Positions 11,933 to 23,291 of a stretch of DNA of 64,000 nucleotides are shown here, piece by piece. Numbering within the stretch: the stretch's first letter is position 1; the number at the start of each line of letters is the position of its first letter. The stretch comes from Zanthoxylum bungeanum. Taxonomy: Eukaryota > Streptophyta > Magnoliopsida > Sapindales > Rutaceae. The notes below the pieces were generated by a model. The model saw only the letters and a list, made by a program, of their open reading frames with translations, ran no database searches and had not been told where the DNA came from. The stretch is from positions 62,001 through 126,000 of the forward strand of contig SKCR01017720.1 in NCBI GenBank assembly GCA_019454045.1. The letters are read 5' to 3'. A program made the position numbers and the translations under genes.

Positions 11933-12784
11933 GTCCGACCCTTGTGTTATCTTAAACATTTTTAATTAAAAGGCTTTAATTAAATATATTTGTGATGCCT
12001 ATAACACTATTATTACGGAATTTACATTTATATTATACAGATCAAAAGGCTTTGAATGGAGCAGTTGCAGGATCAACTCCAACAACAACTTTGCAGGGAA
12101 AAGTGAGTTGATACCAAATTTTAAGATTGCAAAGTAAAGTTGTTTGGTTGTTAATTTTTTTTTAACTTAACCTCAGGATGGTGAAGATAGGAAGAAAAGA
12201 CTGAAATCACAACGAATCGGTTTCAAATGATATTTCGATAACAGTTATGTGACTTTTATTTCATATATATTTCATAAATATCAGGTAATTTGAAACACTG
12301 TTTCAAAATATCAACTCAAGTTGACTTTAATTTTATTTCTTGAATTTTTCTCAATTCTTCAGTTTTAATATTTTTTACATATAATTAGTTTTTATTTATC
12401 TATTGATATGAGATTAATATATGTTGATTTAATTATTTTCATACAAATGCAGGTAACTATTTTGTTGGTTCAAAAAGTAGTGGACAAATGAAAAGCTAGT
12501 TCATTCGATGAATGGTTTCGTTTCACCATATGTTCAAAGTCTTTTTTGTAGTTTGAATATAGAATGTAAATTTAGATGTGAGACGAAACCAATAACTTTT
12601 GATTTTTAAATTATAATTAGTTGATCATTTTTCTGTTTTAATATAAGAACATAATAATATATTTTTTTACTTGTAAATACAAATATTCTATTTATATATA
12701 CTAATGTATTAAAATTTATATTTTGTATCATTTTACAATACAAAATATCGTATGGTGTAAACAGATTTTGAAATACTCAATGTA
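11933..12784. other. AT-rich spacer, no gene recognised
   Basis: Follows the last readable AGO exon. A short stretch around 12042-12105 sits behind a TTATACAG acceptor-like site and could be a decayed terminal exon, but I cannot match it to AGO. The rest is low-complexity AT-rich sequence. Confidence 0.4.
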
Positions 12785-13036
12785 CGTTTTTAGTATTTAC
12801 CAAAATTTCGTCACTAAAAATAAATACTTTAGGAGGCAAAATGAATTGATGGCGAAAATTTAATTCGCCACTAAAAATAGACTTTTCGTGGCGAAAATAT
12901 TCGCCACTAAAAATCTAAATTTTTCGCCACTAATGTCTACTTTCAGTGGCAAAATTCATTTCGCCACTAAAATCTTTTGTGTCGCACTTTTAGTGGCGAA
13001 TCAGTGGCGAAATTTTAGTCAATTTTATTGTGTTAG
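12785..13036. mobile_element. CACTA-type terminus with subterminal repeats
   Basis: At least seven copies, in both orientations, of a motif close to TTCGCCACTAAAA lie in about 250 bp (for example near 12868, 12900, 12923, 12960, and inverted near 12887 and 12999). The block ends in ATTTTATTGTGTTAG, a decayed form of the usual CACTA right end (...TTTTCTTGTAGTG). Such arrays bind the transposase at element ends. The matching left end was not found in the window. Confidence 0.65.
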
Positions 13037-13282
13037 TAAGAACTGTGAAAGGCTATGTTTGTTCGACTCATAGCCATACAGAAAATGGGTAAGAGAGTTG
13101 CCGACATCTCAACAGAAAAAGCACGAGCAATCTATTCCCTTATTAATAGACATAAGGGCACCAGTCAGTCAGAAGTAGGAATGCATGAACAGTGGGCCAT
13201 GATTTCAGCTGTCAAATTCAGTACTGTCATCCCTCACAAATCATCGAGGCAGGGAATGTAGGGCACATCTAAGAAAGTCTAG

Positions 13283-14933
13283 CACTACAAGAAAATAGTT
13301 TTTTACCTATCGATAATTCAGTCGGTAAATAATATAATTCAATCGGAATGGTAATTACCGACCGATTACAGATCACAATATTATATTGGTAAATGTCTCA
13401 TCGGTACCAAAATACTGACCAAATAAATTTTCGTCAGTAATTTATTGACCCATTACCGACCAAATAAGTCTTTTTGTTAAATATTACGAATAAATTACCT
13501 ATGGAAAATGGGAAATAATGGGTCGTAAAATAAATGAATTTTGGTCGATAATAACTCAAAATATGACCAACTGACATAATATACGATGGGTAAAAAAATT
13601 TGACCGATCGAAATAATAGTCGGTAATATCTTGGCTTTACAGACCATATAGTGTCGTCGGTATGGTTTATACATAGTAATGTAATTACCAACCGAATTTT
13701 TAATCGGTAATTATATTGCATTTTTTAAAATTTTTTTCTATTAAATTATATTTTATTTTTTAATTAAAATTTCATATTATAAATAAATAATTTAAAACAA
13801 TTTAATAATAATTTTTTTTATAAATAATAATGTTATATTAATGTATTGTATTACATTAAACAAAATGTACTACACACTAAGAGGAGTAGGAGGAGGAGAA
13901 TGAGGACCACCAGAGGCAACTACATCTGCTGCTGTATTAAACGAAAAGCTACTCGAATCTGCTCCTATATCTGCTTCTGCATCTGCTGCTGCATTTACTC
14001 TTGTATCTGCTGCTGTATTTTCTTTGGTGCTTTCGCATTTGCTCATGTATCTGCTCATATTGCTGCAGCTATTATTTCAGTGTAGTGATCTCTTCCTGCA
14101 ATTCTGCTTGTGAAACCGAGGCAGCAAGAAAATGAGGAACTACCCTCAGGTACATACTGGGAGCATAGACCGTAGACATGCTTTTTCCTCTCCCCTCCAA
14201 CAATCTCAATAAATAATTGGCCCTCATCTATCGGCTCCCCAATCTGCAACAACTGGTCATTGGCAGCAGTATAGCGATCCTATGATAAATGCGAGAAATG
14301 TTAGATCGTAATACAAATTTTTTAAAGTTATATAAGTAAAAAAAACACAAATGAACATAAACATATATAAAACCTTACAAGCACGTATTGAGATCGTTAA
14401 TTGATGAACGTATATCCGTCATTCTTTTTCGTGTGTGTATGCACAAAAAGCTCAAAGAAACTGGGATGACGACCCAGTTGTTTCTCCTATCCATTTGTAA
14501 ACAATGTAATAGTAAATAACTATATAAATGAATATCTAATTCAAAGAAATATTTATTACTTTTAATTTATATGCTTACAAGATGGAAACCGTGGTCGTAA
14601 TGTGATTGGGTGCCTCCCGTATGCCTGACCATTTCTGTTTATTCGATGGAGGATCCTCGTCGGTTACGGGAGGCCACTTCCGAATGTACACGAAAGTCAG
14701 GAAATTCCAAGTATTGATTCAAATTATTCCATAACGGATCATTTATGAAATATGGTTGCTTAACTTTCAACTTAACCTCGTTCAACATATCTTTGTACTG
14801 AATGACCGCCTTTTTCTCCCATGCAATATACATTATGGAATTAATTGCCTCTTCCCACCTAAAGTATTTATGCAAAATAATTTAATTAACTTATAAATAT
14901 TATATTTCAACTAAAAATATTTTATATAAATAA
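13283..14933 (-). mobile_element. CACTA (En/Spm-like) transposon, one end and part of body
   Basis: Begins with a clear terminal repeat CACTACAAGAAAA at 13283, followed to about 13720 by subterminal repeats built on ACCGACC/GTCGGTAA. A transposase-associated remnant lies behind it on the minus strand. The other end is missing; the body is interrupted at 14934 by a Gypsy LTR. The 13037-13282 gap before it holds nothing I recognise. Confidence 0.8.
13870..14875 (-). pseudogene. Plant transposase Ptta/En/Spm (Transposase_24) remnant
   Basis: Minus-strand blocks, top to bottom: 14875-14639 with KYFRWEEAINSIMYIAWEKK and the motif FPDFRVHSEVASRNRR, which resembles the region before the HTGGS motif of CACTA-associated Transposase_24 proteins; then about 14480-14400 with FVHTHTKKNDGY, matching the conserved THTKK element; then 14252-14055 (QLFIEIVGGERKKHVYGLCSQYVP), a typical C-terminal block; then a low-complexity Ala/Asp/Ser-rich tail at 14058-13870. 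Introns or gaps separate the blocks and there are stops, so it is not a working gene. It is read inward from the CACTA end on the opposite strand, as expected for a 3' gene half. Confidence 0.7.
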
Positions 14934-15337
14934 TGTAACAACCGAGAATTCTGATTATTGATACATTGTGAGACAAGTGTCACATAATATAAATTTATGA
15001 TTGGAAATGTATATACCTTGTGATGTGACTATCAGTAAAATCTTCGAGATCCCGATATTAAACATTACGATGTTCCACTACAGACAGCTCATGGTATTTA
15101 GGCCATAACTTTCTCATATGGACTCCGATCTTTATGAATTTATATATCGTCGGAAATCTGAGATCGAGATCTACAACTTTTGCTTTGAATAGTTTTCCAA
15201 ATTTGGAACAGAACCAAGTCGATAACGCAGATCAAAAATTTAGATGAATAGTATATGAGGGTCATTCTAGAGAATTCTCTAAGTTTCTACATATCTCTCA
15301 ATTTTTCCCCATTTTGATAATTTCAACCAAGCCCAAT

Positions 15338-15345
15338 TATATAAA
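15338..15345 (+). promoter_or_regulatory. TATA box of Gypsy LTR
   Basis: TATATAAA about 400 bases into the LTR, in the position expected for the U3 promoter. Confidence 0.55.
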
Positions 15346-15883
15346 GGGGCACTATTTATCATTTTACAAAAAATCTTAGAGAAGAAAGAAAGAAGGGAAA
15401 CGTATGAAAAAAGAGGGTAAAGAAGAGAAGAAGAAGAAGAAAAGAGAATGAAGAGTAGAAGAAAGAAAGGAGAGGAAGAAGCAAAAGGAAGGGTTGCATC
15501 CATGGAGCATAAAGGATGAGGAAAATCAAACATAGAGAAGGTAAGGAATTTTAACCCAAGTTTTGGATATTTGGAATTATGATAAATTATTGAATGATGA
15601 TATTGTGGAGTTGTAGCAAATAGATGGTTATGAAGGTTTAGTGATGGGAAAACAATGATTAATTGAAAATTTTCAATTTGTTAGATTTTGAAAATAAGAT
15701 TAAGAATGGATGTTAGGTTAGATATGACATGGCATTAAGATGTTGTTAGTGGTGTTTTGATTGGTTATTGAGGCCATTTTCTTGTGTGAATTGTATGAGG
15801 GAAAGCATTGAACAAGTTAAGAATGAAAGAATGAGTTTAAGACCAAAAAATTGGTCATGCGTAGTGACGTAAATGGCCTCGCA

Positions 15884-16033
15884 TCGCGACGCGATCTGGA
15901 AAATTTTCTAGAAACGCTTCAAGTGCAAGACGCGTCGCGACGCGAAAGAATTATGCGTCGCGACACGCACGACAAAAGTTTAGGCATGCCTTTGGACGAC
16001 GCGCGTCGCGACGCGCAATGCCTTGCATCGCGA
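15884..16033. repeat. Array of CGTCGCGACG-type palindromes
   Basis: The TCGCGA core occurs at 15884, 15935, 15958, 16006 and 16028, mostly inside the larger palindrome GCGTCGCGACGC. It is a CG-dense island in otherwise AT-rich DNA. Confidence 0.85.
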
Positions 16034-16586
16034 CGCGTGGTCAAGGATGTGCCCAATTCAATTTCACTCCATCACAGTTTTACCTGAATGCGTTAGGGGC
16101 TACCCTATGAGTCTCATATCAACTCGTATGTTCATGATATATTATGATATGTGTATGATACCTTCAAAGTGGTAACGCTTACGTGAATAAGCAAATTTTA
16201 ACATGATTCTGCAATGCGTTTCTTAGTCCATTCTAATCTAGTGTATCTGATGATAATCATCACAGGAAACACACGTTCTTCACCGAAGTGATAAAAGGCT
16301 AGCGGGACTCCAAAAGAGTGAGTGGACATTTTCTCTTTTACTGGATTTTCTTTTCGTATCTTCTTATCAGACTTTTTTTTTACACTTTAGGGTGTTAGAT
16401 TTCTTTTATCACAGTTATTTCATGAAATTTATGTTTTAAGTTATGTTTTAGACACAAATATTTTTAAAGCATGATTTCATGGTTTTTCGGGGCATGATGG
16501 AAAAACGCACCCCAGTATGTAACTTGATATTGTTTGAAATTGACGGACATAGAACATGTGCACATGTAGAGGACTGTGGGGACGAT

Positions 16587-16859
16587 GATACGTAACACCC
16601 CCAGATTTTAGCTCAGGGCTAGGGGGACGGTGATACGTAACGGCCTTAGACCCTAGTTTCAGAGCTTCGAGGGTAGTATAGATCCGCACCCCCAATTCTA
16701 GTTTGTGACTTGGGGGAAGGCGATACGTAACGCCCCAAAACCACCAGTTTCAGAAACAGTAGTGGCATATTTTGGGGGACGACGATACGTAAGGCCCCAA
16801 AGTCATGGATTTGCACTGCTGGCTCTAGTTAGGCGTATGGGGGGACGGCGATACATAAC
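16587..16859. repeat. Five dispersed copies of a GGGGGACGGCGATACGTAAC motif
   Basis: GATACGTAAC or a one-base variant occurs at 16587, 16632, 16722, 16784 and 16850, each preceded by a G-run plus AC/AA and followed by C-rich sequence, so each unit can pair GGGG with CCCC around the GATACGTAA core. Confidence 0.85.
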
Positions 16860-17513
16860 TCCCTCATACGCCAAGGTTTTCAGATACAGAACAATTTACA
16901 GTTATAAGATTTTCAGTAAACAATTTTCAGAAAATCAGAGATCAGAAATAGCTTTCAGAAACCAGACTTTCAAAAGCAAAATCAGAAAGATAAGATTTAT
17001 AACAGAGTTTTCAAAGCAAAGTTTTCAGAAAAAGAGTTTTCATATAATTTAATTTTGAAACTTTGATTTTAGAACCAAATGATTTTATATCAGTATTTCA
17101 GTTTTTTTTATCGTCCACTCACTTAGATCGTGCAAAGATCTAACCTTCATTCCCAGTTTTCTGTGATTGCAGGTATTCTTGGAGGATATGAGGATGGATA
17201 CTGATGCAGTCACTAGGGTTGGAGTCCACCAGTACGAGTCAGAGATAGAGTGCGTGTCAGTCGGAGTCAATTAAAAGTTTTGTATTAGTCTTTGACTTTG
17301 GGACAGTCATGGTAAAAATATGTTATTGAGTTTTCAGTTTCAGATGTTGAGTTTGTATTTAATGATTTTGAGTTTGAGCTACGGTCCCACACATAATATA
17401 ATTAATTAAAGAAGAGAACTTTAGTGTCTATTTATGGTTAGAAAGTAAGAGGCTTATGGGGTTAGTACGGTCTATCCCTTGCCGGTAGCATCTCCTAGAT
17501 CGGGGTTGTTACA

Positions 17514-18803
17514 AAGATGGTATCAGAGCATGGTCTAGGGAGTCATTGACTGCAATGGGTAGAGTGTTGGGATTTTATATACGAAGTATGTCTGAGATAC
17601 TTGTATGCAAGGCACTGCCTCTCCAGTATCTGATCCTCGTGTACGTCCTCAAAGTTCTATAGACATGTTAGTAAGCCTTCCCATATTAATCAAATAGTAT
17701 TTCTTGCGAGAACAACGACACTCTAGATCTAAGTTGAGAATTCCCCTGTAGTTATCCTGACCCATTATCATAAGTATAAACGAGCTATGAAACCAGACTG
17801 TAAGATTTTAAGAAATGTTACTTAAGTGAATGGGATAGGAAAGCTATAAGAAAGTAAGAAAGAATGTATAGATGTTTAGATAGTTAGAGACAAAGAAAGA
17901 TAAAGAGAAAGAAAAAGTTAAAAAGTGAAGTAAAAGATAGAATGTAGATATCTAAGCAATCAGAAGCAAATAGAGATAGAAGTACGGAAGCAGATATATA
18001 AGAAAATATCAAAACCTATAGTAGTGAGAAACAGAGACATAGAGTTAGATAATAAAAGACAATATTAGAACTTGTAGTAAAGAAGAATATAGCAAGCCTA
18101 AGCAAGAATAAAAGGCCGAGTAGATATAAGTAAAGTTTTGTTTCCCTCAAGCGAGATTTCTTTCCTTCTCAGAAAATTCTTCCAAACATATCTAATAACT
18201 CCTGAGTACCTCGTGTGGATAGCGAGTGCCCCAAATAACCAAGGGTACCCATAAGGTAGAAGAAGCAAGGAATCAAGATTACTCATAAAGGCTTCCGATA
18301 GATATGAGATGTCATAAGGATGAAGAGATTATAGATTTCCCGAACTCAGGGCCGTAGGCAAATAAGATGGAGGACGACAGAAACAACGATTAGTTGCCCT
18401 AACCAAGGAATCCATTAGATAAGGCCTCGATTTACCCAAGTCCTCACCCCTCTGCGATGTTTAATAATGAAGTTGTCCTGATGGATACTAGCTCATACCT
18501 ACCTTACATGAGAAAAAGACTCCACCAGGACACAAAATACCAAAATAGGGATACCGAAATCTATCAAGGCATTAGTTGTTTCCCTAGCCCTTATTAGTAT
18601 AGATATAAGAAACGGTAACAAGCCCGACGAAAGTTCATTTAAGAAAGGCAAGACCTTGAAAAATATATTATCCAGAAAAGAAATGAGGAAGTTTTGAGAA
18701 AGTAAAGGGAAGAATTCAGTATAGTCCAAATAATCTAGACAAGTCAGCACAAGGCTTGCAGTATTAGTAGAAGTCCCTAGAATAGATCAAGCATAGTAAG
18801 TCA
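17514..18803 (+). mobile_element. Decayed Gypsy 5' interior
   Basis: Follows the primer site of the Gypsy LTR, so it should be leader and gag. No gag motif is readable; 17880-18070 is a purine-rich A/G stretch. It ends where the next LTR (TGTTAGGG...) starts at 18804. Confidence 0.6.
17518..17529 (+). promoter_or_regulatory. Primer-binding site (tRNA-Met type)
   Basis: TGGTATCAGAGC, complementary to the 3' end of initiator tRNA-Met, four bases after the LTR end at 17513. Confidence 0.9.
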
Positions 18804-21191
18804 TGTTAGGGTTGGTGCTCAGAACGCCAATTCCTGGTTGTATTTCTTTATGAATACTTATGTAAAACGTTATTATTATGAATAATATATGCAGTTTCTA
18901 TAATATAATGTATCCTTTAATATGGTAAAGACGTAATGACCTTAGAATGACTAGTCATGATGCTGTTGCAAAAGCGTCGCAACTGACATTGAGTTGTATC
19001 ATGACGTTGTCATTCTCAGACAGTTTCTGGTCAAGGTTTACACTACTTGGAAAGTAAAGTAAACTCGTCAAGACCGGTACATGTCGTATACTGGAATATA
19101 TGATTCCAATTGTTTCTCAATGAACCATAAGTCTTGGAGACTAGTATAGACGTGTAGATGTTTATAGTGGATAAACACTGAACGACTCACCGAAGATTCT
19201 TAATGGATAGTACACCAACGTCTGTGATTCTTCGACTTGAGATACCACTGTGGGCGCATGAGACATCTTCCACACTTAGATGGCAGTCACATCACCGATC
19301 TATTTTGATCAGACCTCCGTCTGTTCGTTGGGTGTGGATAGATCCTCAGGGTGTCATGTGTGTATCGAGATAGGATCTGTCAGTTCTGTGTATCAGAGCA
19401 TATGTAGTCCATATGATTAGAAATCAGATAAAAACCAAGGGCCCGTGGAACAATTTAGAAGTTAGTTCTAAATGTTCTTTTTGAGATTGCTAATGGAGAC
19501 GTCGACGGGATAATCCCTATAGAGATTTGATGTTTACATCTATATCTCTGGGATATATCCGGATACCTGTGACAGAGGAATTATACATTTGCCATGACCT
19601 CAACCTGTATGATTCAGCGAGTTTATCCGTGATCGTCATAATTTACGGGTGGATAAATTATGGACACGAAATTGGATTTCGTGACGGATATGCCTGAATC
19701 TAGAGAGTCTCACTAATGAAATATACTCGTAGAGCACTAGGGCAACTTTTATAAATAATATTGATTATTTATTAAGTCGTTTAAAGGTTAAACGCAAAAT
19801 ACATGTGAAGGGACCCGATAGTCATTTTCTTAATTTTTGTGTATTTGCATTTAATGTTAGATTAATTCAAATACATATTAATTAATTGTCAAATTGAGAT
19901 ATTTGACCAATATCATAAATATATATATGTATTTGATATTTAATGTAAATATATTTAATATATTTATATTTAAATAATTATTTAATATATTTATATTTAA
20001 ATAATTATTTAATTATTTAATTGTTAAATAATTAAATTAATTAAAAATATAAATATCTTTACTTATGATATTTGTTTTAATGACTAAGTTTCAATTGTTG
20101 ACTTGGTTGAAAAGGTCATTAAAGTGTAATGATCATTTAAACAAGTTGGCAAATTGAAATTTAATTGAAATGAAAACAAAATATCTAGATTTTATATACA
20201 CTAAAATTCGGCCAAGGCCTAATGGGAGGGGTATAAATTGTTTTCTTTCAGTTTAGGGTTTCGTAAGTTTTCAAACACACCAAAATAAACACAAAAGATA
20301 GTTGTGAGCACAAAGTTGAAGAAAAGGAAAAAGGCTTGGAAAAAGCTTATTTTTGTAAGCATTTCTTCTTAACCTTCAACATGAAATTTTTTTCTATCTA
20401 GCTTAGTATCATTATGTGATGCTTTGATGTTCTTTCTATTCTTTAAGTTTGTGTTTATTTGTTTGAGAACTTAGATGAAAGATTGAAGCATGTAAAAGTC
20501 CTTGAAATGGTTTCAAAGGCTTACTTTTGATTCTTTAGAAATCAAAGTTGCCATTCTAGAGTTATTGACCCACTCTTAAATGACCTAGATTTGTTCTATA
20601 GTTGTTTCATTGTGGTGAGGCTTGATTTTAATGGAAGAAACATGATTGAAGTATTGGATTTAACAAATTTGGTCTAATTTTCCAACTTCAAGAAATTGAA
20701 AATTCAGGGTTTGAGACCACTTCCAAATTTAGGGCTTTTCATTTATGTTGTGTATTTAGATGTTTATATGATACATATAAAATCTTATGTTAATTGGATT
20801 TCATTTGGATGTGTTTTGAACATTGAAAATGCAAAATGCACACTTTGGACACCAAATGAGGCTCTCGGCCAAGGCTTGGATTTTTGGGAATTTTTGTTGC
20901 AATTTTATTTTCAATGTGTAAGACATTTTAAATTCATATGTTTAATGATTTAGAATCATCCAAAATAATTTTGAACAATTTCATATTAAAATGAACAAAA
21001 TGTGATGTTTAGGGGTAATTCGGTAATTACACAAAAATATGATTTATTGTGTAATATTTCATAATTTGATAATCGGATAATAAAATAAATAAGTTTATTT
21101 AAATAATCCAAAAAAAAAATTTCAAATCGGAAAATTTTGATTTTCCACTGTTCCGCTGCGTCACCGAATTTCCGCTATAAAACCCCTTCAA
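18804..21191 (+). mobile_element. LTR of Copia copy D
   Basis: Starts TGTTAGGGTTGGTGCTCAG, related to the LTRs of copies A and C but clearly diverged. It shares blocks with the copy A LTR (for example GCCATTCTAGAGTTAT near 20551 and 8550). The end is placed at ...CCCCTTCA because TGTTATAAGAGCG, a degraded primer-binding site, follows about three bases later; this boundary is tentative. Confidence 0.65.
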
Positions 21192-22681
21192 AATGTTATA
21201 AGAGCGAGTCTGATTCTAGGCCCCATAATATGATTAGCCCTTTAATTCAATGTTTAATCATGTTTTCTTAACTTTATACATGCATGTTTTAATCTAATTA
21301 GTTTAGATTTAGGGTGTATGACACTTAGCGGAAAATCCACAATTAATAAGGTTTAAATGTAATTATGTATTTGATGCATGTTATGTGTCCGTCTTGTCAA
21401 TACGGTTTATAAATATTTCTCCGTGACTACATCTGAGACCGTGCCTCTGTTGTGAGGGTGTAGTCGATAGATATTTATACCGGTCATATATAAGATACTA
21501 GATAAATTCAAGCGAAAGCGGAATCCTGAACGTGCCCTAGCTGTCAGGATTACCCAAGTAACTTGAGTTTATAATTGACGAGTTTAACCTTGGTATGTCT
21601 CCTTGTGGCCTTCCTTAGCAACGACAACGAGAAATGACCAGGACCGGAAACCCAGGAGTCACTAGTGAGTGATTGACAAATGAGTTGTCTACCTGATGAA
21701 TATACGTAGGCGAGACCGTGCCTCTGCTGTGAGCTGAAATATATTCACGGGATCCACCTTTCACTATTTATATTTAATTTAATTATTAAATCTTTGTATT
21801 TTGTTTGGGGATTACAGTATTGCATGATTTAGTGGGAGGGGCATTTTTAGATTAAAAATCCATGATCTAGTTTATTCTTAAGATATTATATGAAACTGCT
21901 TAAATTTCTGCTAACCGTTTTTCGTGATCTATATGATAGATTTGCGATGGCGGCACCATCCACAAATCAGTTTACGCGTATGCTTGATGCGAACAAACTT
22001 AAAGGCACTGATAACTTCGCCGATTGGGATTTGGATTTGAGGATTGTCCTCGATTCCGAGAAGTTGGAATATGTTATTGAGGGTCCACTGCCCCTTGCTG
22101 TGGCAGAGGATGCTACACCGGAAGAACGCGAAGTCTTCCAAGCTTGGAAGGACGATGATTTAAAAGTTAAATCATACATCTTAAGTTCGCTTTCACCGGG
22201 ACTCAAGAAACAGTATTATGGCATGTTAGATGCTTATACTATGATGACTCGATTAAGACAATCGCTTGAGAACCAAGAACAAGTTGTTGTTCATAAGGTC
22301 GCAATGGAATTATTCCATGCACGGTTGGATGAGGGGCAAGCTGTTAGCCCACATGTTCTTCAGATGATCGATTTGATCGATCAACTGAGGCAACATAATC
22401 TCATTCTGAATGACATTCTCGGTAGGAGTGTCATTCTTGGTTCGCTCCCAGCTTCTTATCGCCAGTTTGTGATGTACTTCAACATGAACGGGATTGTCTG
22501 CACTTACCAAGAGCTGCATAAGATGTTGCTCACGGCAGAAGAGAACCTCAAGAAGGAATTACCGACTCGCCCTCCGAGACCTACCTCTCTATCTGCTTCT
22601 TCCCAGACTTGGTCAAAGGGAAAGAAGAAGAAAGGGAAGAAGAAGAAGGGTTTCGGCCCTCAACCATAGGCAAAGATATAT
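21192..22681 (+). mobile_element. Copia copy D, leader and gag, truncated
   Basis: Leader with four spaced motif units (near 21434, 21531, 21605 and 21714, such as GACCGTGCCTCTGCTGTGAG), then GGGGATTACAGTATTGC and AGTGGGAGGG as in copies B and C, then gag. Similarity to Copia stops at about 22681, just before the zinc knuckle would be expected, so pol and the 3' LTR are missing. Confidence 0.75.
21947..22669 (+). CDS. Copia Gag (capsid part), open reading frame intact
   Basis: Starting at ATG 21947 (MAAPSTNQFTRMLDANKLKG), 240 residues are open. The start is chosen because an upstream in-frame ATG at 21890 lies in the leader, and NKLKGTDNFADWDLDLRIVL is the normal plant Copia Gag N-terminus. 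The core (YYGMLDAYTMMTRLRQSLENQ to LGSLPASYRQFVMYFNMNG and TYQELHKMLLTAEENLKKE) is the UBN2/retrotran_gag fold that forms the virus-like particle. It ends in a lysine-rich stretch (KGKKKKGKKKKGFGPQP), then a TAG where related proteins continue (AKI can be read after the stop), so the zinc knuckle is lost. A truncated Gag could still co-assemble; that is inference. Confidence 0.85.
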   Translation: MAAPSTNQFTRMLDANKLKGTDNFADWDLDLRIVLDSEKLEYVIEGPLPLAVAEDATPEEREVFQAWKDDDLKVKSYILSSLSPGLKKQYYGMLDAYTMMTRLRQSLENQEQVVVHKVAMELFHARLDEGQAVSPHVLQMIDLIDQLRQHNLILNDILGRSVILGSLPASYRQFVMYFNMNGIVCTYQELHKMLLTAEENLKKELPTRPPRPTSLSASSQTWSKGKKKKGKKKKGFGPQP

Positions 22682-22742
22682 ATTGTGATTTGGTGTGATT
22701 TAATTTTGTGTGTTTAGTTTTTGCAGATTAAGACATTTCAAG

Positions 22743-23291
22743 ATGGAAGAAGCTCTCGCAAATCTTCACAAGCAATTTCCTTCTCTCCCTAAAAAATCTC
22801 TGATGAAAGTCTACAAAGCTCGCTTGGAACGGATGAGGTTACTAACAATTCACGGTGTTCCTAATGACATTCGTTGGGTAATTGAAGCACGAGTCCGATT
22901 GGCAGGTGAGTCTTCTGACTCTTTTATTAAAAATCTGCCTGGTTTTGGAAGAAGCACCTATGCAAAGAAACGTAAAGCCAAGCAAATAGGTGTTTGTTAT
23001 AAATGTGCACGTTGGAATTGCAATACTCGTTGTCGTTCTTTAGGAATGATGTCTGATAATCGCGAAGACAAAATTAAATTCATTAGGGATGGCTTGAGTA
23101 ATGAGTCTTTAGATGATATATCTTCGACTCTTGAGACGCATCCCAGTGGATATGTTCACATAGCCTTTCGCAAATTACATACACAATTTCAAAAAGAAAG
23201 ACAACAATTAAGTCTTGGGAATCTGACTAAAAAAGACCATGTTTGCCAATTTATAAGAAAATTGGATGGGAAGCTTGTCCCTGACGCATAG
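22743..23291 (+). CDS. ORF resembling carlavirus cysteine-rich nucleic-acid-binding protein
   Basis: 182 residues from ATG 22743; an in-frame ATG at 22710 is possible but gives only an unrelated leader. Residues 67-88 (GFGRSTYAKKRKAKQIG, then CYKC) reproduce the signature of the carlavirus (Betaflexiviridae) nucleic-acid-binding protein family (Pfam Carla_C4): a GxGRSxYA turn, a basic run and a Cys cluster. The cysteines are C85, C88, C93 and C97; the second pair lies closer to the first than is usual in the family. A helix-like stretch with HGVPNDIRWVIEARVRLAG (37-55) precedes it, and FIRDGLS follows (113-119), where the family has a similar Phe-Ile...Gly element. The C-terminal 60 residues match nothing I recall. 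In viruses the protein binds nucleic acid and counters host defence. It lies between a truncated Copia gag and a LOG copy. No frame break is visible. The assignment is from remembered motif and could be wrong. Confidence 0.55.
   Translation: MEEALANLHKQFPSLPKKSLMKVYKARLERMRLLTIHGVPNDIRWVIEARVRLAGESSDSFIKNLPGFGRSTYAKKRKAKQIGVCYKCARWNCNTRCRSLGMMSDNREDKIKFIRDGLSNESLDDISSTLETHPSGYVHIAFRKLHTQFQKERQQLSLGNLTKKDHVCQFIRKLDGKLVPDA

Larger units (their letters stand above)
14934..17513 (+). mobile_element. Gypsy LTR, chromovirus (Tekay/Del-like)
   Basis: Starts TGTAACAACCGAGAATTC and ends GGGGTTGTTACA, so it has TG...CA termini with matching short inverted ends (TGTAACAACC / GGTTGTTACA). It is followed four bases later by a tRNA-Met-type primer site. 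A TATATAAA box sits at 15338-15345. It carries two distinctive internal repeats (15884-16033 and 16587-16859). The start and end style and primer offset fit Tekay/Del chromoviruses; the lineage is an inference because pol is not in the window. Confidence 0.8.

Noticed and set aside
13846..14085. Cys-rich plus-strand ORF (many CIC and CIR repeats)
   Set aside because: It is the reverse reading of the Ala/Asp-rich low-complexity tail of the CACTA Transposase_24 remnant on the minus strand.
17518..17529. Primer-binding sites (17518, 32298, 48006) as tRNA gene traces
   Set aside because: Only a dozen bases match the tRNA 3' end, exactly at LTR borders; no tRNA body is present.
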